A stretch of DNA of 64,000 nucleotides, from NCBI RefSeq assembly GCF_900113765.1, contig NZ_FOQO01000001.1:248001-312000 (forward strand), given 5' to 3'. Position 1 is the stretch's first letter, and the number at the start of each line of letters is the position of its first letter. Shown one piece after another: positions 17,631 through 26,660 of this stretch. The notes under the pieces are model-generated. The model was not told where the DNA came from, did not search any database, and worked only from the letters and a program-made list of their open reading frames with translations. The stretch comes from Parapedobacter indicus (lineage in GTDB: Bacteria; Bacteroidota; Bacteroidia; Sphingobacteriales; Sphingobacteriaceae). A program made the position numbers and the translations under genes.

Positions 17631-18062
17631 ATGAATAAAGGAGTGTTTTTTTTGCTGTGCGTGATTTTCTTTGGATGCTCGGGAACGGGAAAGAAAGGAA
17701 ATCAACCCTATGAGCTGGTTGTAGCGGTGGAACTTGCAGGTGGGGGTAAACCCGACGGACCGAATCGGATCGTTCAAATGGAGGTCGATACGGTTGATGC
17801 ATCCTCTTCATTGACAGCTTACTCCAAGGGTATACAGCGGTATGCGGCAATGTTGATGCATATCCAGCAATTTCCGGATTCCATCAACGGATTAAAAGGT
17901 TTGATGGTGCGCGACGGGAAGGGCAACGACATCGTTGCAGCCATTCCACAAACGCAACGGGATAGCATAATTATGAACTTTATCCAATTTGCAAGACGAT
18001 CAGACATCCCATATTATGAGCGGGTAAAGGACTTCGAATTGAAATTAATGACTGCTAGATAA
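17631..18062 (+). CDS. Predicted lipoprotein of unknown function
   Basis: 143 residues. A lipoprotein signal (MNKGVFFLLCVIFFGC, lipobox FFGC) with the lipidated Cys at residue 16 is followed by SGTGKKGN, so it should be exported and lipidated. The mature part has no motif I recognise; it is mixed alpha/beta with an acidic, Asp-rich middle. It sits between the S4-domain gene and aroB with gaps of 10 and 8 bases, so it is probably co-transcribed. I do not recognise the family. Confidence 0.7.
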   Translation: MNKGVFFLLCVIFFGCSGTGKKGNQPYELVVAVELAGGGKPDGPNRIVQMEVDTVDASSSLTAYSKGIQRYAAMLMHIQQFPDSINGLKGLMVRDGKGNDIVAAIPQTQRDSIIMNFIQFARRSDIPYYERVKDFELKLMTAR

Positions 18063-18070
18063 CCTACTAA

Positions 18071-19141
18071 ATGAATTCAAATACCATACGTAGCACGGGT
18101 TACGACGTTATTTTTGACGATACATTAGCGGAGCTGCACCAGTTTATCCAACACAATAGCTATTCAAAGATACTTATACTGACCGACCGGAATACCTGCA
18201 CCCATTGCCTGCCCCTATTGCAGGACGCATTGCCAGGTTTTGACGGATACGATGTCATCGAAGTGGATCCGGGTGAGGAAAACAAAAACATCGATTTTTG
18301 CGTCGGAATCTGGAGAATGATGTTAGACTTCGGTGCCGATCGGCAAAGCTTGCTGATTAATCTCGGTGGTGGGGTGGTAACGGATATGGGTGGGTTTACG
18401 GCTTCGACCTTCAAACGAGGGATTGATTTTGTACAGGTACCTACCACGTTGTTGGCGCAGGTGGATGCGTCCGTGGGGGGCAAGACCGGTGTGGATATGG
18501 ACAACGTGAAAAATATCATTGGTACCTTCGCGCAGCCGAAGGCGGTGTTCATCGCATCCACATTCCTGCGGACGCTGGAAAAACGGCAGCTGGTTTCGGG
18601 CTTTGCGGAAGTCATTAAACACGGCTTGATTGCAGATCGACCGTTTTATGAAGCCGTTAAGGAATTGGACGCCACGGCGCTATCCCTGGAACACATCAGG
18701 CATTCGGTATCGATTAAAAATAAGGTGGTAACGGAGGATCCGCTGGAAAGAGGCTTGCGGAAAATATTGAACTTCGGCCATACCATCGGTCATGCGCTGG
18801 AAGGCTACTCGTTGGCAAATGATCGCAATCCCTTGTTGCATGGCGAAGCCATCGCGGCGGGGATGATTTGCGAGGCATACCTGGCGCATCGGCTGAACGG
18901 ACTGTCCGAAAAGGCGCTTGAAGATATTATCAATACGTTTCGCCGACATTTCCCCGACTATTCATATACCCGGGAGATCTACGATGAATTGTTGGTGCTT
19001 ATGAAGAACGACAAGAAGAATGCCGGTAATCGGATCGGCTTCGCATTGCCAGGTGCCGTCGGCCAATGTAGCATTGACGTATTTGTGGAGGAAAGCCTGA
19101 TTGTGGAAAGTCTCGACTTTTACCGGAAAATTACCACTTAG
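18071..19141 (+). CDS. aroB: 3-dehydroquinate synthase
   Basis: 356 residues. AroB converts DAHP to 3-dehydroquinate, the second step of the shikimate pathway, using NAD and a metal. The NAD-binding region GGGVVTDMGGFTASTFKRG (about residues 98-117), VPTTLLAQVDASVGGKTGVD, the metal ligand Glu in GFAEVIKHGLI and the histidines in NFGHTIGHALE and the later LHGEAIAAGM are all present. It is the third gene of the S4 unit. Its TAG stop overlaps the lpxB stop codon on the other strand by two bases, so the two transcripts converge with no room for a terminator between them. Confidence 0.96.
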   Translation: MNSNTIRSTGYDVIFDDTLAELHQFIQHNSYSKILILTDRNTCTHCLPLLQDALPGFDGYDVIEVDPGEENKNIDFCVGIWRMMLDFGADRQSLLINLGGGVVTDMGGFTASTFKRGIDFVQVPTTLLAQVDASVGGKTGVDMDNVKNIIGTFAQPKAVFIASTFLRTLEKRQLVSGFAEVIKHGLIADRPFYEAVKELDATALSLEHIRHSVSIKNKVVTEDPLERGLRKILNFGHTIGHALEGYSLANDRNPLLHGEAIAAGMICEAYLAHRLNGLSEKALEDIINTFRRHFPDYSYTREIYDELLVLMKNDKKNAGNRIGFALPGAVGQCSIDVFVEESLIVESLDFYRKITT

Positions 19142-20241
19142 CTGTTGAGGATCAACTGGGCGGTCCGTTCAGATGCACCGGGTTTTCCCATCTTTTGATG
19201 GAGGGTTGCATAATCGTCCAGTACGTGTTGCCGATAGGCCTTTTTGTTTAGTAAGCGGTCCAACTCACCGGCGACTTCCTCCAGTGTATAGTCTTTTTGG
19301 ATGAGCTCCTTTACAGCGGGCTTATTAAGGATAAGATTGACGAGCGAGATAAATTTAACCTGTATGACGAGTCGCCCAATGGCAATGGATAAGGGATTGG
19401 CTTTATATACGACTACTTGGGGTACGTTTAATAAGGCGGTTTCCAAGGTCGCCGTGCCACTTGCCACCACGGCTGCTTCCGCGTGCTTCAAGAGGTCATA
19501 CGTAGCGTTGAAAACAATCGGTAGGTCAGCATCGCCCATGTACTGCTTATAATAATGTTCATCAAAATTGGGCGCACCTGCAACCACGCAATGATGTGCT
19601 GGAAATCGAAAAGCCAACTCGCTCATCACCGGAAGCAGTTTACTGATTTCCATGTGGCGGCTTCCAGGTAGCAGGGCAATAATGGGCTTTCCTGCTAACT
19701 GGTTATCTTCCATGAATCGTGGATTATCGGTATGGGCCGCGATGGCATCCAATAACGGATTGCCCACATAATCGACCTCCATGCCCCACTTTCGGTAAAA
19801 ATCGACTTCAAAGGGTAGAATGCAGAATAGCCGGTCTACCACGCGCTTGATTTTCAACACGCGCCGTTGGTTCCAGGCCCATACTTTTGGTGAGATGTAA
19901 TAACAGACCTTAATGCCTGCTTTTTTGGCGTAGGAAGCTATTTTGAGATTAAATCCCGGAAAGTCAATAAGAATCAGTACATCAGGTGAGTAGGCGGCAA
20001 TATCCGCTTTCACGATCTGTAGATTTCGGGCGATGGTCCGTACGTTAGCCAGCACTTCCACAAATCCCATGAAAGCCATCTGTGCCACATGGATGGTTGC
20101 GTTTTCATCTGCGGCCTGCTGCATGCGGTCACCGCCGACAATCCGGAATTCGGCCGTTGCATCCAACTTTCTAAGGGCGTGGATGAGGTTAGCGCCATGA
20201 AGGTCGCCCGATGTTTCTCCGGCGATTAGGTAATACTTCAT
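19138..20241 (-). CDS. lpxB: Lipid-A-disaccharide synthase
   Basis: 367 residues, GT19 family. LpxB joins UDP-diacylglucosamine and lipid X to form the lipid A disaccharide at the inner membrane. The N-terminal AGETSGDLHGANL (about 7-19), ILIDFPGFNLKIA, YYISPKVWAW and LLPGSRHMEI motifs are diagnostic. The ATG at 20241 gives MKYYLIAGETSGDLH; it overlaps the stop of the upstream porin gene by one base (TAATG), pointing to translational coupling. The 3' end collides with aroB. Confidence 0.96.
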   Translation of the reverse strand: MKYYLIAGETSGDLHGANLIHALRKLDATAEFRIVGGDRMQQAADENATIHVAQMAFMGFVEVLANVRTIARNLQIVKADIAAYSPDVLILIDFPGFNLKIASYAKKAGIKVCYYISPKVWAWNQRRVLKIKRVVDRLFCILPFEVDFYRKWGMEVDYVGNPLLDAIAAHTDNPRFMEDNQLAGKPIIALLPGSRHMEISKLLPVMSELAFRFPAHHCVVAGAPNFDEHYYKQYMGDADLPIVFNATYDLLKHAEAAVVASGTATLETALLNVPQVVVYKANPLSIAIGRLVIQVKFISLVNLILNKPAVKELIQKDYTLEEVAGELDRLLNKKAYRQHVLDDYATLHQKMGKPGASERTAQLILNS

Positions 20242-21449
20242 TATATGCCTAGTTCGATTTGAAAAGTTCCCCCCCAATTATTTCCGTCATGGCTCGTTTG
20301 ATAAATTCCGCCCTTAGTTTGATAGTTGGCATTCAATTGCAATTTGAGACGGTGTGCCCGGAAATATTTGGTTAACCCCAGTTCGACCACTTCGGTTTGT
20401 GATTCAAATGCGCGTATGTCGTCGTGCGGTTTGATCCATGTATATCGGCCTGCAAGTTCGTAGCCGGAGTTCCTATTCAATACATAAGACAGTTGCTGAT
20501 TCAATCCTTGACCCTTGAACGTGTATGCTACATCGCCTTCCTCATCCGTGCTGAAAGGATTATCGCTTCCGCGTTTCATGTATTCAATCTGGTAGGCCCA
20601 TCCCCGGTATTTGAAGATCGCATCGTAGAAGGAGGTCTTGAGGGTGAGCGGAGAGGCAATAAATACACCCGTTTGCCCACCGGAACGTGTTGTTCGGTCG
20701 TTGAAGCTGTATCCGCCTCCGATCGACAGTTTGGGACTTTCCTCGTATTCAAGGTCTCCCTCGTAGTAGTCTCCTTCGTTCGTAAATGCACCCAATGGTA
20801 GGATTTCAGCCCGCCCCGTATAGGCTAATCCGTCGTTGGTTACATTGGCCACGCGTCCTTCACCAGTACTGATGGCGGCCTTAACATGCACGGGTACTTC
20901 ACCGATTTTGGGCGAGTAATAGGCCTTGATTCCGAAATCACGGTCTACGTTAAACGTTGCATTAACCAACGAGCGTTCAGCAAACTGTAATTCACCCGAT
21001 GAATTGACGCGTTGGCGGTTGCCCGGTAGTTTACTTTGGCCGAAGGAAACGTAAAAATTATCGGTGAAATTATAGAAAATAACGGCATCACGCACCAGAT
21101 TGGGGACATCTGTGTCGTCATAGTCTTGGTCGCCCCGCGTAAAGCCCAATTGTATGCTGTACGACAATTTGGGGTTATAGATATAGCCGTCCATACGCAG
21201 CCGTAACCTTCTGATTCGTGCTTCAAAGGACCCATCACTCAAATCATCGCCACTGGACGACGTATATTTCAAACGGCTTTGCATCCGGAACCTGAAATTG
21301 ATGTAGAACGTCGAATCGTCACCGGTATATTGAATGCCCTTGAAATTTTCGATGGTAGGCCGTTCATCGCGTTGACGCTGACCGTACAAAATAGTTGGAG
21401 AAATAAGGCAGATATAAATGGCAAAAAACGTCAGCAGGCGATAGTTCAT
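20241..21449 (-). CDS. OprO/OprP-type porin
   Basis: 402 residues. A signal peptide (MNYRLLTFFAIYICLISPTILYGQ) precedes a predicted outer-membrane beta-barrel with alternating hydrophobic strands and an aromatic C-terminus region (GGTFQIELGI). Segments such as FEARIRRLRLRMDGYIYNPKLSYSIQ and FYVSFGQSKLPGNRQR match the phosphate-selective porin O/P family. In Bacteroidetes members the substrate is not safely predictable, and phosphate selectivity should not be assumed. It is translationally linked to lpxB (one-base overlap), and is preceded by the polyamine genes on the same strand with only 13 bases between. Confidence 0.83.
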   Translation of the reverse strand: MNYRLLTFFAIYICLISPTILYGQRQRDERPTIENFKGIQYTGDDSTFYINFRFRMQSRLKYTSSSGDDLSDGSFEARIRRLRLRMDGYIYNPKLSYSIQLGFTRGDQDYDDTDVPNLVRDAVIFYNFTDNFYVSFGQSKLPGNRQRVNSSGELQFAERSLVNATFNVDRDFGIKAYYSPKIGEVPVHVKAAISTGEGRVANVTNDGLAYTGRAEILPLGAFTNEGDYYEGDLEYEESPKLSIGGGYSFNDRTTRSGGQTGVFIASPLTLKTSFYDAIFKYRGWAYQIEYMKRGSDNPFSTDEEGDVAYTFKGQGLNQQLSYVLNRNSGYELAGRYTWIKPHDDIRAFESQTEVVELGLTKYFRAHRLKLQLNANYQTKGGIYQTSHDGNNWGGTFQIELGI

Positions 21450-21462
21450 ATTCGTAATTGAT

Positions 21463-22536
21463 TTATTGAGTGCTATAGATTTCAGGATGTATATCGGGCT
21501 CCTGTTGACTTAGGCAGTGCCAGCTGCCAAGTCCCCATATGATATCGGTACTATCTATTCCCACCACGTTACGGTCGGGAAAACAGGAGGAGAGGATGTC
21601 CAGTGCTTTCTGGTCGTTCAGCTCATCGCGATATGTAGGCACCACGACGGTAGCGTTCGCAATGTAGAAGTTGGCATACGATGCCGGAAGTCGCTGACCA
21701 TCATACTCCACGGGAGCCGGCATGGGCAATTCGATGATATTCAGCTTCTTGTCGTTTGGTAGCCGCATTTCTTTAAGCAATTTCAGATTATCCTGCAGGA
21801 TTGCATAGTTTTCGTCAGCTCGGTTTGTTTCGACAACCGTCACTACCGTGTCTTCGTTTACGAAACGCGTAATATCATCAATATGTCCGTCGGTGTCATC
21901 GCCGACGATGCCATCACCCAACCACAGGACCTGCGATATGCCGTAATAGTCAAAAAGATACCTTTCAATTTCTCCTTGACTTAGATGAGGGTTGCGATTT
22001 TTGTTCAGCAGACATGCCGTGGTGGTAAGTAAGGTACCCTTTCCATTGAAGTCTACCGAACCACCTTCCATCACAATCCCCGGGTGGACGACCGGCAAGT
22101 TCAGTGCCCTGGCCACCCATGAAGGGATCACATCATCCTGTTCGTACGGAGGGTATTTATTTCCCCATGCATTATATCCCCAATCTACCACCAGCTTTGG
22201 GTTATCGGCATTGGGATTGATGAGAAAAGCAGGACCGTGGTCACGGCACCACGCATCGTCCGTCGGGTGATGGTAAAATGTGATTTTAGATAAGTCTACC
22301 CCTGCTTCTTTCAGATGAGTGGTGGCAACTGACTGCATGGTGGCATCTGCTACGTTGATACATACCTCTTCGCCCGCGGATACTTCCTTGATAAATTGGC
22401 AATAGGGGCGATATATCGTCGTGATTTTGCCAGGCCAACTAGCCTCTTTATGCGGCCAGCTTAACCAAGTGGCTCGATGTGGATGCCACTCCGCAGGAAA
22501 ATGATAACCTAACGCTTTCGGTGTTGGAGAAGTCAT
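21463..22536 (-). CDS. aguA: Agmatine deiminase
   Basis: 357 residues, guanidino-modifying (PAD_porph) fold. It deiminates agmatine to N-carbamoylputrescine. Motifs seen: PAEWHPHRATWLSWPHKEASWPG, DDAWCRDHGPAFL, MEGGSVDFNGKGTLLTT, DDTDGHIDD and catalytic Cys341 in GLGSWHCLSQQEP. The ATG at 22536 (MTSPTPKALGYH) is preferred over a TTG three codons upstream. It lies 63 bases behind the next enzyme of the path, aguB, on the same strand, which supports agmatine over peptidyl-arginine as substrate. Confidence 0.93.
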   Translation of the reverse strand: MTSPTPKALGYHFPAEWHPHRATWLSWPHKEASWPGKITTIYRPYCQFIKEVSAGEEVCINVADATMQSVATTHLKEAGVDLSKITFYHHPTDDAWCRDHGPAFLINPNADNPKLVVDWGYNAWGNKYPPYEQDDVIPSWVARALNLPVVHPGIVMEGGSVDFNGKGTLLTTTACLLNKNRNPHLSQGEIERYLFDYYGISQVLWLGDGIVGDDTDGHIDDITRFVNEDTVVTVVETNRADENYAILQDNLKLLKEMRLPNDKKLNIIELPMPAPVEYDGQRLPASYANFYIANATVVVPTYRDELNDQKALDILSSCFPDRNVVGIDSTDIIWGLGSWHCLSQQEPDIHPEIYSTQ

Positions 22537-22599
22537 TTTGAACAAAGAAATGATGTGTTTTGGGAAAGAACTGGGAAAGTCAGATGTGATGGCCCCACT

Positions 22600-23469
22600 T
22601 TAGTCAATAAACCGTTTGGTGATGGGCTGATAGCTATCAATCCGCCGGTCACGTAGGAAAGGCCAGTGTTTCCGGAAATAGTCCGACTGGGATAAATCAA
22701 CTTCGGTAACTTCGGTTTCTTCTGCATCGTGGGAGGCTAAATACAATAACCGGCCTTGGCCGTTGGTGATAAAACTCCCTCCCCAGAATTTCATGGCACC
22801 ATCTTGTTCAAATCCTACACGATTTACGCTGACCACAGGCAGTCCATTGGCAACCGAATGGCTGCGTTGGATGGTCTGCCATGCATTGTATTGATCTTGA
22901 TTCGTCTCCTCATCCTGATCTGTGGCCCAGCCAATGGCAGTAGGGAAAAATAGAATTTCGGCACCCATTAAGGCCGTAATCCGTGCAGCTTCGGGATACC
23001 ACTGATCCCAGCAAATCAGCACACCAATGGTGGCATACCGTGTTTTGAAAACCTTATAACCCAAGTCTCCGGGCGTGAAATAGAATTTCTCGTAATAAGC
23101 CGGATCGTCGGGAATATGCATTTTGCGGTATTTCCCTAGGTAGGCACCATCTGCGTCGATAACGGCGGTCGTATTGTGATACAACCCTTGGGCGCGTTTT
23201 TCAAACAGCGAGGCAACAACGACTACACCTAATTCGGCAGCGACGGTTTGCAGGGCTTCTGTTGACGGACCCGGAATGGGCTCAGCCAATTCAAAATTGT
23301 CGTAATCTTCCACATCACAAAAATAAAGTGACGTAAAAAGCTCCTGCAGACAGATGATCTGCGCACCCTTGGAGGCAGCTACACGAATTTGGTCAATCGC
23401 TTTAACTACATTGGTGGCTTTATCTGCCACGCAACTCATTTGTACCGTTCCTATTTTCACTTTGGCCAT
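22600..23469 (-). CDS. aguB: N-carbamoylputrescine amidase
   Basis: 289 residues, nitrilase superfamily. It hydrolyses N-carbamoylputrescine to putrescine, CO2 and ammonia. The Glu-Lys-Cys triad is visible: Glu in CLQELFTS (about 43), Lys in KYRKMHIPDDP (about 120) and Cys in GVLICWDQWYPEAAR (about 157). WDQWYPEAAR and the FFPTAIGWATDQDEE segment are characteristic of AguB rather than other amidases. With aguA it makes a complete agmatine-to-putrescine route. A TATCTTTG element lies 24 bases upstream. Confidence 0.95.
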   Translation of the reverse strand: MAKVKIGTVQMSCVADKATNVVKAIDQIRVAASKGAQIICLQELFTSLYFCDVEDYDNFELAEPIPGPSTEALQTVAAELGVVVVASLFEKRAQGLYHNTTAVIDADGAYLGKYRKMHIPDDPAYYEKFYFTPGDLGYKVFKTRYATIGVLICWDQWYPEAARITALMGAEILFFPTAIGWATDQDEETNQDQYNAWQTIQRSHSVANGLPVVSVNRVGFEQDGAMKFWGGSFITNGQGRLLYLASHDAEETEVTEVDLSQSDYFRKHWPFLRDRRIDSYQPITKRFID

Positions 23470-23493
23470 GATGCTATCGTATTATTCAAGGTA

Positions 23494-23501
23494 CAAAGAT
23501 A
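23494..23501 (-). promoter_or_regulatory. -7 element of aguB
   Basis: TATCTTTG on the minus strand, 24 bases before the aguB ATG. No clear -33 element. Confidence 0.4.
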
Positions 23502-23639
23502 CGAAAAGCACGGCAATTCCCGCAGCGTCCGGCGTCGTAAAGACGCTAAGAAAGTCACTTAACGTCCTTGCAACTTTGCGGGAAAACTAGAAAAACTAAA
23601 CCTGTCCGTGCACCGGAAAACGGTACTGACAACGGGAGA

Positions 23640-24506
23640 TTAATATGTCAATTCATACGCCGCGACTTCATTCTTCAGGAAGGTAGGAACGATAACCAGA
23701 TTTTTGCCAGATACGAAGCCTATATCCGCAGTATTGGATTTGTCAGCCTGTGTATCCAGTATGACGGTCGTTTCGGCGCCGCGGATGAAAAAGATTTCTC
23801 CGTGCCACCGGCTGGCTACAAAGGTGCTATCGTTGAGTATTACCAATCCGTCTCCGCCGGTTACTTCGGCATTGATCGTTTCTTGGGTATAATTGCCGTC
23901 GTTGCTAAATTTTTTCAAGCCGTCGCCATCCAGTGCATACAAATGGCCGTCGTAGCATTCCAGACCATTCACGTTTGGATTTGTTGCTGAAATGTTTGTA
24001 TAATTGCCTTCAGGTGTCATGCTGTAAATTTTTCCAGCCCTGCTGTCTGAAAAATACAGTTGCTGGCCATCCGTGGCAAGGTCATTCAGAAAGATAGCGC
24101 TATCTACTGGTACAGTCTTTTCAATTGATGCAGTGGCAATGTCAATGATTTTTATCTCATCGATGTCTGTTACGTAAAGCTTTCCACCGAGCAGGGCCAT
24201 GCCCTTGGGAGCATGAAGATTGCCTTCTACCCATTTCAGATCCTTTACAGTTCCGTCTGGGTTGACTATAGATATAAAGCCATCGTTGTCTTTTTCTCCG
24301 GCTTTTGTGTTACCGTTGGAAACGTAAATGACATCCGTTGCCGGATCATACAACGTAGATTCCGAACCGGTAAATACCGTGTCCGTTTTCCAAGAAAGTG
24401 TCAACGTTGGAGATACAGGAGCTTCTGCGGCTTCCTTGTTTTGTTGGTTGCCGGTGCATCCCAGTAAAACCGATGCAGCGGCAGCAAGAAGAAATGAAGG
24501 TTTCAT
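23640..24506 (-). CDS. SMP-30/gluconolactonase-like beta-propeller lipoprotein
   Basis: 288 residues. A lipoprotein signal (MKPSFLLAAAASVLLGC, lipobox LLGC) is followed by repeated beta-propeller blades: GSESTLYDPATDVIYVSNG, GKLYVTDIDEIKIIDI, GQQLYFSDSRAGKIYSM, LECYDGHLYALDGDGLKKF. This resembles the NHL/SMP-30 class; members often bind sugars, lactones or proteins, but the metal ligands of true gluconolactonases cannot be confirmed here, so enzyme activity is open. It stands alone between rpoN and the aguB promoter region. Confidence 0.78.
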   Translation of the reverse strand: MKPSFLLAAAASVLLGCTGNQQNKEAAEAPVSPTLTLSWKTDTVFTGSESTLYDPATDVIYVSNGNTKAGEKDNDGFISIVNPDGTVKDLKWVEGNLHAPKGMALLGGKLYVTDIDEIKIIDIATASIEKTVPVDSAIFLNDLATDGQQLYFSDSRAGKIYSMTPEGNYTNISATNPNVNGLECYDGHLYALDGDGLKKFSNDGNYTQETINAEVTGGDGLVILNDSTFVASRWHGEIFFIRGAETTVILDTQADKSNTADIGFVSGKNLVIVPTFLKNEVAAYELTY

Positions 24507-24584
24507 ATATTAGGAATTTAATTAACGATGCTTTACGAGTGCTTCACTATTTCGGGACGCCTATCACCGACTGCTCATCACTGC

Positions 24585-26057
24585 CTACAGCTGTTTGCGC
24601 AGCCTTGCAACGGGTATGCCCATTGCTTCTCGGTATTTTGCTACCGTGCGGCGGGCAATTGTATATCCTTTTTCTTTCAATATTTCAGTTAACTTTTCGT
24701 CTGCCAATGGCTTCCGCTTATTTTCTGTGGAAATGCACTCTTCTAATATTTTCTTGACTTCTTTGTTGGAAACCTCTTCACCGGTATCTGTTTGGATCGC
24801 CTCCGAAAAGAATGATTTCAGCAGGAATGTTCCGAATTCGGTTTGCACATATTTCGAATTGGCTACCCTGGAGACGGTTGAAATATCCATATCAATACGG
24901 TCGGCAATGTCCTTCAAAATCATAGGCTTCAGTTTGCGCTCATCGGCTGTCAGAAAATACTCATATTGGTAATTCATGATAGCGTTCATGGTTTTGAGTA
25001 ACGTTTGCTGCCGTTGCTTGATGGCATCAATAAACCATTTTGCCGAATCGAGTTTTTGCTTAACAAACTGCACGGCTTCCTTCATTTTTTTGTCTTTTTG
25101 CGCTGCTTTGTCGTAGTGGTCAAACATTTCCTGATAGGAGCGGCTTACGCGCAATTCCGGAGCGTTACGGGCGTTTAGGGTGAGGTGCAGTATTCCGTCG
25201 TTATTGGTAATGTGGAAGTCGGGGATGATATGCAGTTGTTTTCCGGCCACGGCACCTGAATCACCGGGCTTGGGGTTGAGTTTTAATATTTCATTGACAA
25301 TTTCCTTCAGCTCGTCCGAATCAATATTGAGCGAACGCTCCAATTTGTCGTAGTGTTTCTTAGTAAATTCTTCGAGGTGATCTTCCACCACGGCCATCGC
25401 CTTTTTGATAATTGGATTATCCTGGTCCTTTTTGCGAAGCTGGATAAGCAGACATTCCTGCAGGTTACGGGCACCGATGCCCGGTGGATCAAATTCCTGG
25501 ATGATTTTGAGCATCTCTTCCACTTCCTGTTCTTCGGCGATGATGTTTTGAGAAAACGCCAGATCATCAATGAGCGACGATATAGGGCGTCTCAGGTAGC
25601 CATCATCATCCAGGCTGCCAATAATCTGCTGACCGATCAGGAAATCCCTATCGGACAACGCGAGCAAATCCAGTTGTTGCTGGAGATTTTCAAAAAATGA
25701 ATTTTGAATGGCTATAGGGATTTCCTTACGGTCATCTTCGTCGTCTCCGTTGCTGTTTTGTCCACCTCCATAGTCATTTATATCATCCGCCTGAAGGTAA
25801 TCATCCACATTAAACTCGTCCAAATCGGTCGTTTGGTCATCTTCATTGAAACTCTCGTCGGGATCTTTATCGGGATATTCTTCGGTGGGTTCGTTCATGT
25901 TGGCAAGGCTGATATCCTCTAAGGCCGGATTTTCTTCCAACTCTTCCTTGATGCGTGTGTCCAACGAAACGGTAGGCACCTGCAGCAATTTGATGAACTG
26001 AATTTGCTGAGGCGATAATTTTTGTAATAACTTCTGTTGTAAAGTCTGTTTTAACAT
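24585..26057 (-). CDS. rpoN: RNA polymerase sigma-54 factor
   Basis: 490 residues. Sigma-54 directs RNA polymerase to -24/-12 promoters that need AAA+ activators. Region I is Gln/Leu-rich (LKQTLQQKLLQKLSPQQIQFIKLLQ), followed by an acidic region II with long Asp/Glu runs (about 50-110), the core-binding domain, a helix-turn-helix (DIADRIDMDISTVSRVANSKYVQT) and the C-terminal RpoN box ARRTVAKYRE near residue 470. Complete and apparently functional. TATGTTTG lies 15 bases upstream at 26073-26080. The acidic region II is long, as in other Bacteroidetes. Confidence 0.97.
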   Translation of the reverse strand: MLKQTLQQKLLQKLSPQQIQFIKLLQVPTVSLDTRIKEELEENPALEDISLANMNEPTEEYPDKDPDESFNEDDQTTDLDEFNVDDYLQADDINDYGGGQNSNGDDEDDRKEIPIAIQNSFFENLQQQLDLLALSDRDFLIGQQIIGSLDDDGYLRRPISSLIDDLAFSQNIIAEEQEVEEMLKIIQEFDPPGIGARNLQECLLIQLRKKDQDNPIIKKAMAVVEDHLEEFTKKHYDKLERSLNIDSDELKEIVNEILKLNPKPGDSGAVAGKQLHIIPDFHITNNDGILHLTLNARNAPELRVSRSYQEMFDHYDKAAQKDKKMKEAVQFVKQKLDSAKWFIDAIKQRQQTLLKTMNAIMNYQYEYFLTADERKLKPMILKDIADRIDMDISTVSRVANSKYVQTEFGTFLLKSFFSEAIQTDTGEEVSNKEVKKILEECISTENKRKPLADEKLTEILKEKGYTIARRTVAKYREAMGIPVARLRKQL

Positions 26058-26072
26058 ATATCAAATACTTCA

Positions 26073-26080
26073 CAAACATA
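26073..26080 (-). promoter_or_regulatory. -7 element of rpoN
   Basis: TATGTTTG on the minus strand, 15 bases before the rpoN ATG. Confidence 0.4.
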
Positions 26081-26106
26081 CAGAAAATACCCGAAACTAA
26101 AACAAC

Positions 26107-26137
26107 ATAGCCCACCGTGTTACACACCGTGGGCTAT
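26107..26137 (-). terminator. Hairpin behind trxA
   Basis: ATAGCCCAC (26107-26115) pairs with GTGGGCTAT (26129-26137); a C-C mismatch and four more pairs close a three-base loop. It lies 28 bases past the trxA stop. The following T-rich stretch is weak (TGTTGTTTTA), so termination is likely but not certain. Confidence 0.55.
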
Positions 26138-26164
26138 ATCATGTCGTTTCTTTACTGTTTCTCT

Positions 26165-26482
26165 TTACAGTTGTTTGACCAGTTTGTCTGTCAACACAGA
26201 TTTGGGTACTGCTCCGATTTGTTTATCGACAATTTGGCCATCCTTGAAAAAAAGCAGCGCCGGGATGTTGCGAATACCGTATTTTACCGATATATCGGGA
26301 TTGTGGTCTACGTTGACTTTGCCTACCACTGCCTTACCGTCGTATTCCTTTGCCAATTCTTCAACGATGGGGCCTACCATGCGGCAAGGACCGCACCATT
26401 CAGCCCAAAAATCGACCAATACAGGTTTGTCGGATTGCAATACAACTTCGTCGAAGTTGCTGTCTGTGATTTCTAATGCCAT
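26165..26482 (-). CDS. trxA: Thioredoxin
   Basis: 105 residues. It reduces cytoplasmic disulfides and feeds ribonucleotide reductase and peroxiredoxins, itself reduced by thioredoxin reductase. The active site is WCGPC with Cys30 and Cys33; the cis-proline region (GIRNIPALLFFKDG) and Asp24 are in place. No signal peptide. A TATCTTTG promoter-like element is at 26609-26616, about 126 bases upstream, leaving a long leader that includes AGCT-rich degenerate repeats. Confidence 0.95.
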   Translation of the reverse strand: MALEITDSNFDEVVLQSDKPVLVDFWAEWCGPCRMVGPIVEELAKEYDGKAVVGKVNVDHNPDISVKYGIRNIPALLFFKDGQIVDKQIGAVPKSVLTDKLVKQL

Positions 26483-26608
26483 GATGTTACTTAGTTGTGC
26501 TGTCAGCTACCTGCTCTCGGCTATTGGCCACCGGCTTCCGGCTTTCAGCTTATGTTACGCTAATTATTGATTTTACTCGTTACTCACTGTTCCACTTTCC
26601 ACTTCGCA

Positions 26609-26616
26609 CAAAGATA
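26609..26616 (-). promoter_or_regulatory. Candidate -7 element of trxA
   Basis: TATCTTTG on the minus strand, with CTTG 17 bases upstream. The leader to trxA would be about 120 bases. Confidence 0.4.
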
Positions 26617-26660
26617 ACTATCAAAATCGTTGCCAAGGCATATGTACCGACAATCTGACA

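Noticed and set aside
23470-23639. Gap between aguB and the propeller gene as an RNA gene
   Set aside because: CCCGCA and TGCGGG occur once each and could pair, but I see no further conserved structure; apart from the aguB promoter element nothing is supported there.
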